Assembly (NCBI RefSeq): GCF_021347895.1 | Contig: NC_067119.1 | Span: 5,034,534-5,098,533, forward strand | Length of the DNA stretch: 64,000 nt | Source of the DNA: Acanthochromis polyacanthus | Lineage: Eukaryota > Chordata > Actinopteri > Pomacentridae | Reading direction: 5' to 3' | Part shown: positions 58,665-64,000 of the stretch, piece after piece | How the letters are laid out: every line of letters starts with the position of its first letter | Numbering within the stretch: the first letter of the stretch is position 1 | Program-made: the position numbers and the translations under genes | The notes under the pieces: model-generated | Database searches by the model: none | What the model was told of the DNA's origin: nothing | The model's input: the letters and a program-made list of their open reading frames with translations, nothing else

Positions 58665-58757
58665 TCGGGCCCCGGGGAGGACTCCAGCAGGACATTCCTG
58701 CAGTCGGACCTCTATGTCCATGTCGTCATCTACGACCACAACATCAGGACGGCCTGA
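58665..58757 (+). CDS. cfap299: cfap299 terminal coding exon with stop
   Basis: The exon follows a CTGGTTTCAG acceptor ending at 58664 and encodes 30 residues before TGA at 58755-58757. It begins SGPGEDSSRTFLQSDLYVHV and ends VIYDHNIRTA. Joined after the preceding exon it aligns with the CFAP299 C-terminus (a PGD.S.R segment, then a ..LY.Q.VI.DH motif). The human tail as I remember it ends in a basic RRKT-like sequence, whereas this one ends RTA, so the last residues have diverged. The acceptor lies about 25 bases downstream of an inverted copy of intron sequence (58525-58640), which is unusual for a constitutive 3' splice site. Confidence 0.87.
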   Translation, partial: SGPGEDSSRTFLQSDLYVHVVIYDHNIRTA

Positions 58758-58995
58758 GCTTCAGAGGCTGCTACATGTGGCTCGTATTGGAGAGCGCTGG
58801 AAGCCTCTAATTTGAGCGAGTCGCTGCAGTCGCACCATCATTTCCAAACTGTTCCCCTCATATCATGCATGCCATCTGGGTGGAGGTGCTGCAGCAGAAA
58901 GAAATGGCTGTAAACGGAGGATTCCCAGAGGAAGCAGGGGATGAACTCCAGTGGCAAAGTTTCCTTTTCCCAAATAAATTTTTATTCCAGACGCG
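58758..58995 (+). promoter_or_regulatory. cfap299: probable cfap299 3' UTR and poly(A) signal
   Basis: After the stop codon there is about 215 bases of sequence with no recognised repeat, then AATAAA at 58973-58978 followed by a T-rich stretch. This is the first canonical poly(A) signal after the stop. A duplicated block (58990-60405) begins immediately beyond it. Cleavage is therefore expected around 58990-59000, which is an inference. Confidence 0.6.
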
Positions 58996-60410
58996 TTCTG
59001 GATATCTGTGGTTTGATTGCTAACACGCTGTGGCAGCTGTCACATTTTGAACCTGCTGTAGAAGCTTTTTTTGTTTTAAATTAGGATTCAGTCTAATGAT
59101 TTTTCATTCTCTTACAGAGATGCTGTAACTCATCTAACTCTCTGAAAGAAAACGAGTTCACAAGACGACAAACATGCATATTTTGGAAGCTACTGTATAT
59201 GACAAGTCAGAAGTTGTTGTGGAAAAGTTTTTCCATTTCCCAAAAACTGAATACTTTCTTCAATTTGATAACCATCCATCCATCCATTCTCTGTACACCA
59301 CTTTATCCTCACTAGGGTCATGGGGGGTGCTGGAGTCTATCCCAGCTGACTCGGGCGAAGGCAGGGGACACCCTGGACAGGTCACCAGTCTGTCACAGGG
59401 TCACATATACAGACAAACAATCACACTCACATTCACACCTACGGACAATTTGGAGTAATCAATTAACCTCAGCATGTTTTTGGACTGTGGGAGGAAGCCG
59501 GAGTACCCGGAGAAAACCCACGCATGCTCAGGGAGAACATGCAAACTCCATGCAGAAAGATCCCAGGCCGGGATTTGAACCAGCATCTTCTTGCTGCAAG
59601 GCGAAAGTGCTAACCACTACCCACTGTGCAGCCTTAATTTGATAACTAAAATATGTAAAATACCAGAAAAACTTGAATCCTTTTCTCCATTCAGTTCCAA
59701 GTGTTTCAAGTATTCTCTGTACTTGAAACACTTGAAACTGGAAAAAAATTAAACTGAATCCATTCAGTTTCAAACATTTTCAGTTGTTGGTGGATTGAGA
59801 ATACTTGAAATACCAGAAAAACAAGAGACTGAATTCTTTTCTCCATTCAGTTTCCTGTATTTTCAGTAGTAAACTGAATGCTTTCAAACTACAGAAACAT
59901 GAATATTGAAAACACTCAGAAAAAATTTAACCTTTCCTGTCCAGTGGGAAAGGTGTTCCAATGAGAATTAATGTCAACTCTGTCTTATTATGCCTATTTT
60001 CAAGCATTGCATCAGAAACAGCTAATAAGAACAGAATTCAAAAGAAATTCCCCAATTTTGCAAAAAATCTTGCACTCAGTTGAGGTGTTTTTTTGTCTTT
60101 TTTAAACAAAATTAATGCACTTCCTCATTGATGGAGACACTTTTTCCATCTAAATTGTGACTCTGGGAATCGTTTTACACTTTTTACACCTTTGGACATT
60201 ATGAAACATGGTTGATAGCAGCAGATATTCGAAAACAATTCTCTAAAAACCATTCCTGAAGACATGTCTTCACTTGTCTCTCATAGATGCCCAAGTTTTG
60301 TTCCTTCTTTATCTTTTTTTGAGGTTTTTCAGCAGTTGGCAATGCTTCTTCCACGCATAAAAGGAGTCTATCCTACCCCGTTTTGACAACACTGCACAGC
60401 CTAATTTATT
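58990..60410. repeat. duplicated block, downstream copy, rearranged
   Basis: Begins GCGTTCTGGATATCTGTGG and TGGCAGCTGTCACATTTTGA, then holds the TTGAAACTGAATAC repeat and a SINE, then AAAGGTGTTCCAATGAG, AACCATTCCTGAAGACATG and TTTTGACAACACTGCACAGC. The order differs from the intron copy only in where the TTGAAACTGAATAC repeat lies. Confidence 0.88.
59262..59646 (-). mobile_element. tRNA-derived SINE, minus strand, 11-bp target duplication
   Basis: AATTTGATAAC is present at 59262-59272 and 59636-59646. Between them, on the minus strand, is a SINE with the A-box region GGGTAGTGGTTAGC, the B box GGTTCAAATCC, the body GTTTGCATGTTCTCCCTGAG and GGTACTCCGGCTTCCTCCCA, and an (ATGG)n tail. This is one of the most common teleost SINE types. 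The exact duplication shows LINE-mediated insertion. Confidence 0.93.
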
Positions 60411-61652
60411 TAGTGAAGACTGAGGCCCAGTTTTTTTTTTTGTTTTTTTGGTTTCCCCCAATCCAGCAGTCTCAGTTAGCGGCAAGAACCTGCACAGGGA
60501 CCCCAGGCTGGTCCCAGCGTTGGGCCTGGCATGTTTTGGGCTGTTTGTCTAAACAAATTAAAGGCGTAAGAGCTTTGAAAGATGATGGGGGTTGCTTTTA
60601 TGTCCTCCCCCAGGCTGCGGTAGCTCCAATTGGACTGGAAGAGTGGGTAATGGGCTTAAAGCGTTCCGCATGTTCCCAGATGCAAAGCACACTTTGCAGG
60701 ACATCAAAGTGCTCTATCATTTACATATTAGTCTTCTTTTAATGGAGGACGAATCCATGAATAGTCCTCCGTAGGAGTTATTAAGGAAGCACGGAAGACT
60801 TTCAGCGACTTGCTCCCTTTTAATTTCTGGATCAGCCGTTGGTATGGAAACACATGGTAGGAATCAGTCTCACCACAAGCATCATTGTCTCTGTCTATAA
60901 GGTAACAAATTACAGGGTCTTCTTTATTTGTTCTTAAGTTTGTTTTCTGTAGGCTCTGCAGACACGTGGTGGGGGGTGCGCTTTTTCCATTTGGTCACAA
61001 AGAAACATCCTGCACATTAAACAAGTCTTTGGAGGCATTTTTGTACAGTTCTAACCATCGAGTACAGTATCCGCATAAGCTGCTTTAACAATTAATAGTT
61101 GAGTTTGACTCTCTGGAATTAAAATTACAGACCTCAACAACCTCATTTTCATGAATTACACTGTGACTAGTCAGAAGTTTTTACTACAGACATCTAAGAC
61201 ATGATTCCAATGAGTCAAAACGATAACCGTAATCAAGTTTTGACCTTTTAAAAATAATAGCTGCAGATATTCCAGGCGACGTTAAGACCAGTCTGAGTTG
61301 TTGTAATATCAGTCCAGCAAAGTATAGAAACGGTGTTGGAGTTTGTGGAGAACCACAGCTTGATTCATGAGACACTTGTGGTCAAAATGTACCTGTGCTT
61401 GAAAGTAAATCTTGTCATATTAGGGGTTTTATGGTTTCAGTGCCATAGTATGTTGGAAAAGCAAGCGACTTCAACCTCCGACTTGCCGTAGTTTTTGGTG
61501 TAACTACAGATACCTGCAACGTCAAAACTCCAGCTCAAGACGCTTGTAATTACACTCTGACGAAGCAGAGTTCCATTTTAAGACGCCTACAGAGTCATCC
61601 TGACTAGTTCAAATTTAAGATATCTGAAAAGGACAATGTAGATACCTTGAAC
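60411..61652. other. downstream intergenic sequence, no gene recognised
   Basis: The 119-codon frame at 60383-60742 begins inside the duplicate block and has no domain. Sequence at 60580-60900 looks unique and non-repetitive. Confidence 0.4.
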
Positions 61653-62012
61653 TATGGGATATTCAAAAGTTTGGGATCATCCAGACAATTTCATGTTTTC
61701 CATGAAAACTCTCACTTTTATTCATGTGCTAACATAACTGCACAAGGGTTTTCTAATCATCAATGAGCCTTTCAACACCATTAGCTAACACAATGTAGCA
61801 TTAGAACACAGGAGTGATGGTTGCTGGAAATGTTCCTCTGTACCCCTATGGAGATATTCCATTAAACATTTCCAGCTAGAGTAGTCATTTACCACATTAA
61901 CTGTCTAGACTGGATTTCTGATTCATTTAATGTTATCTTCGTTGAGAAAAAACTGACTTTTTCAAAAATAAGGACATTTCTAAGTGACCCCAACCTTTTG
62001 AATGGTAGTGTA
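61653..62012. mobile_element. near-complete mariner-type MITE
   Basis: TA flanks at 61653-61654 and 62011-62012. The left end, ATTCAAAAGTTTGGGATCAT C, and the right end, GTGACCCCAACCTTTTGAAT GG, are inverted partners. The interior (GTTTTCCATGAAAACTC, CCTCTGTACCCCTATGGAGA) matches a MITE that I know as very common in percomorphs. Its left third is what abuts minisatellite arrays 1 and 2. Confidence 0.9.
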
Positions 62013-62106
62013 AGTTTATCTTATGAACGATACTTGTTTTCTTTCAGAGAATTAGATGAGTTATGGCCTCTCCTTTGTCTTTAAGATAATGAAAATACAG
62101 CCAGAA

Positions 62107-62320
62107 GCTGGTTAGCATGGCTCAGTGGGTAGAGTGGCCGTCTCGCAACCAGAGGGTTGCGATTTGATCCCCCGGCCCGTCGTGCTCATGTCAAGGTGTC
62201 CCTGAGCAAGACACCTACCCCCTAATTGCTCCTGATGGGGTTGTGGTTAGCGCCTTGCATGGCAGCTCCCGTCATCAGTGTGTGAATGTGTGTGTGAATG
62301 GGTGAATTCACACACACATT
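62107..62320 (+). mobile_element. tRNA-derived SINE, plus strand
   Basis: The A box TGGCTCAGTGGGTAGAG and a B box decayed to GATTTGATCCC are followed by a body with GTGTCCCTGAGCAAGACACC and AATTGCTCCTGATGGGG, and end in TGTGTGAATG repeats that form a small palindrome around GAATTC. I recognise this as a widespread percomorph SINE. No clear target duplication was seen. Confidence 0.85.
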
Positions 62321-64000
62321 CACGTCAAAAGTGTTTGATATTTATGAGTTAAAATCAGAATGATGCTACCAGTGGACATTGTAGCCCTTAAGGCTAACGT
62401 TAGCTACAGATACTAAAGCTAATAGTTAAAATCTCACTAAACAATAGATAAACTTTGGCCAAATGTCCCCAACCATTTTCTCCTCCAGACTAGTTTAACC
62501 TTCTGTTTTTCTTTTTCTCACTATTATTAGTAGTTTTATTAGTGTTACAGCACGTTTTTGCACCACAGCCTCTATTTTGTTTGCATCTGCTTCCCCATGA
62601 AATCTGCTCCATCTGTGACGTTAATCTTTAATGCTAATACTGTCCTGTAGTATGTGAAGTGTCGGTATTTCGTTTACTTTATCATAGTTATTCAGAAGAA
62701 TATCTGCGAAACAAGTTTCTCTTTGCGTATGTGACGCAACCTGATTTCAATATCTGTTAGCATTTTAAAACTTTAGCTTAGCATAAAGACTGGGGGGGAA
62801 AAAACAGTGAAACAGCTAGCGCCTCTACAGATAATTAGCATCTTAAATCAAAGTTCTAGTTGTGTAAGTATCCATTCAGCATAGGATTGTTCAGGCCGTA
62901 GCTTAGCATTTACATATTACACACAAGAGATTAGTTTAAAATTTCTCCTAACTCTCCACAAGAAAGCAAACAAGCACATTTCCCAAAACTGTTGATTTAA
63001 GCTGCGATATTTATCATCTCTGTTGTATTTATTTCCCGCTGATTTTTCCCCGAAAGTCACCGGGTTCAAGCTAATTAGTTCTTGCTAACACAAACATCTC
63101 GATATCGGAGCGGCTTCCCAACGGCTGCATCTGTTTGTCTGATTTCTCCGGATTGGACCCGGTTGGCCTCATTGGAACAATATGTGTGGTGACATTTGGG
63201 GATTTGGGTTCTGGTTCTGTGAAAGCTCTGGTTTCAGACCGTCGTTTGTCAATCTGATGCTTTATCCTTTCTGTTTTGTTTTAGTTTTTGATGATTAAGA
63301 AGATGTGAGCCTGTTTTGGGTTGAGTAAGTTGATGAAAAGTGTGGTGCTGTGTTAATTTCTGTCCTTTTTTGTGTGTTTTTGTGGCATGTTTTTAATCAT
63401 ATGTGTATTTTTGCAGCTGTTTCTGTCAAAACTGCTTAGAAAAAGATGTATTTTGTCTTTTATGGGGGTTTTTTCTCAACAAAACTATCCTCGCTGCTGA
63501 ATTTGAGAAGCGCAAATGGCATATTGACAACTTGATTACCTCAATACCTGCTTTGCTTTGTGTTTCGAATGTGTTGGAGGTAAAAACTCAAACTTAAATG
63601 GTGGTAGTTGATCACTTTGCCCACATTTCCAGCTGTTTAGAGGCTGCAGTTCATGTGTCCAGGTAACAGCGATGGAGTCCCAAACACCTGCCGATCAAAA
63701 CAGAAAAAAGTAGCTTAGAATGCCAGTGGATTGTCAAATAAATGCATTGCTTATTAAATTCTTTTTATAGAAACCTCAAATAAATAAATGAAAGTCAGTG
63801 GACGGATCACATGTACGTAAATAGTAATGATTTCACAATAAAGTCCAAGTTAAATGGTAATATCCCCCTTCATTTCATTTCATTTATTGGGCTTTTAAGC
63901 TGTTGGGGTTTTCACTGAAGCGTGGTTTTATTAGCTCAAGGCCTGATTTTCCCCTAATATACACAACATGAGGTAAAGAGGTGAATTCAGACTCAACTGG
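62321..64000. other. downstream intergenic sequence; one small repeat fragment
   Basis: TTTAGCTTAGCATAAAGACT GG and ACAGTGAAACAGCTAGC (62772-62820) resemble a dispersed fish MITE. A TTAAGGCTAACGTTAGCTA palindrome is at 62388-62406. No gene was found. Confidence 0.45.

Larger units (their letters stand above)
34408..58978 (+). other. cfap299: cfap299 gene model, 3' half (three exons plus poly(A) signal)
   Basis: Three plus-strand exons join cleanly. Exon one ends with two bases of a codon, exon two supplies the third base and ends in phase 0, and exon three starts in phase 0 and reaches a stop. The 121 encoded residues match what I recall of CFAP299 (human C4orf22, about 230 residues), including SGYIDY, HRLKT, GLLF, KRD and KILNVDP. 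That family is linked by name to cilia and flagella, and its molecular activity is unknown to me. The N-terminal half was not found here, so the gene must start upstream of the window or in exons I could not recognise. Introns are 15.8 kb and 8.2 kb and are filled with repeats. The identification is from memory and needs a protein search. Confidence 0.88.

Noticed and set aside
1..64000. CRISPR array, bacterial operon, tRNA gene or rRNA gene
   Set aside because: The tandem arrays lack the uniform repeat/spacer structure of CRISPR, and the only tRNA-like sequences are SINE heads with degraded boxes.

Overview
This is vertebrate DNA, almost certainly from a ray-finned fish and most likely a percomorph. 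It is AT-rich, carries no bacterial gene structure, and is crowded with teleost-type mobile elements: Tc1/mariner, Tigger/pogo and hAT DNA transposons, L2-like LINE pieces, a Penelope-like retroelement and tRNA-derived SINEs. Long open frames are rare, and most of those present are chance frames inside repeats.

One host gene is supported. Three plus-strand exons (34408-34550, 50352-50481, 58665-58757) have proper splice sites, matching phases and strong coding composition. Together they encode 121 residues, then a stop codon and an AATAAA signal at 58973. I recognise the joined product as the C-terminal half of CFAP299 (human C4orf22). The first exons were not found, so positions 1-34407 are read as upstream intron. 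The introns following the first two of these exons are about 15.8 and 8.2 kb.

Layout. 1-34407: intron with a 4-copy tandem repeat (1728-2862), an internally deleted Tc1 element (3570-4191), a minus-strand LINE reverse transcriptase piece (7255-7405), a Penelope GIY-YIG domain (9110-9790), a Tigger MITE (12787-13062), a repeat with 144-bp units (14157-15160), a hAT element with an internal A-rich array (16208-17200), a palindromic element split by another insertion (17937-19281), a GAGCAACTTTAACT minisatellite (20425-20805), three roughly 350-480-bp tandem units (23590-24890), a decayed Asp/Ser-rich reading frame (26341-26914) and a second minisatellite (28385-28885). 34551-50351: intron with a second hAT array, local duplications hit by a Tigger element, a third hAT array, a third minisatellite and an AAGTC-rich higher-order repeat. 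50482-58664: intron with diverged tandem units interrupted by a Cys-containing ORF, then a roughly 200-bp tandem repeat interrupted by a Tc1 element that itself contains a LINE. 58990-64000: past the gene, a rearranged duplicate of the last intron's sequence with a SINE inside it, a near-complete mariner-type MITE and a second SINE.

The genes do not form an operon or pathway. The main interest is architectural: several unrelated transposon families here carry or interrupt tandem arrays, and repeated copies within the window allow insertion order to be read directly. Family names given from memory rest on recognition of sequence, not on a database search.
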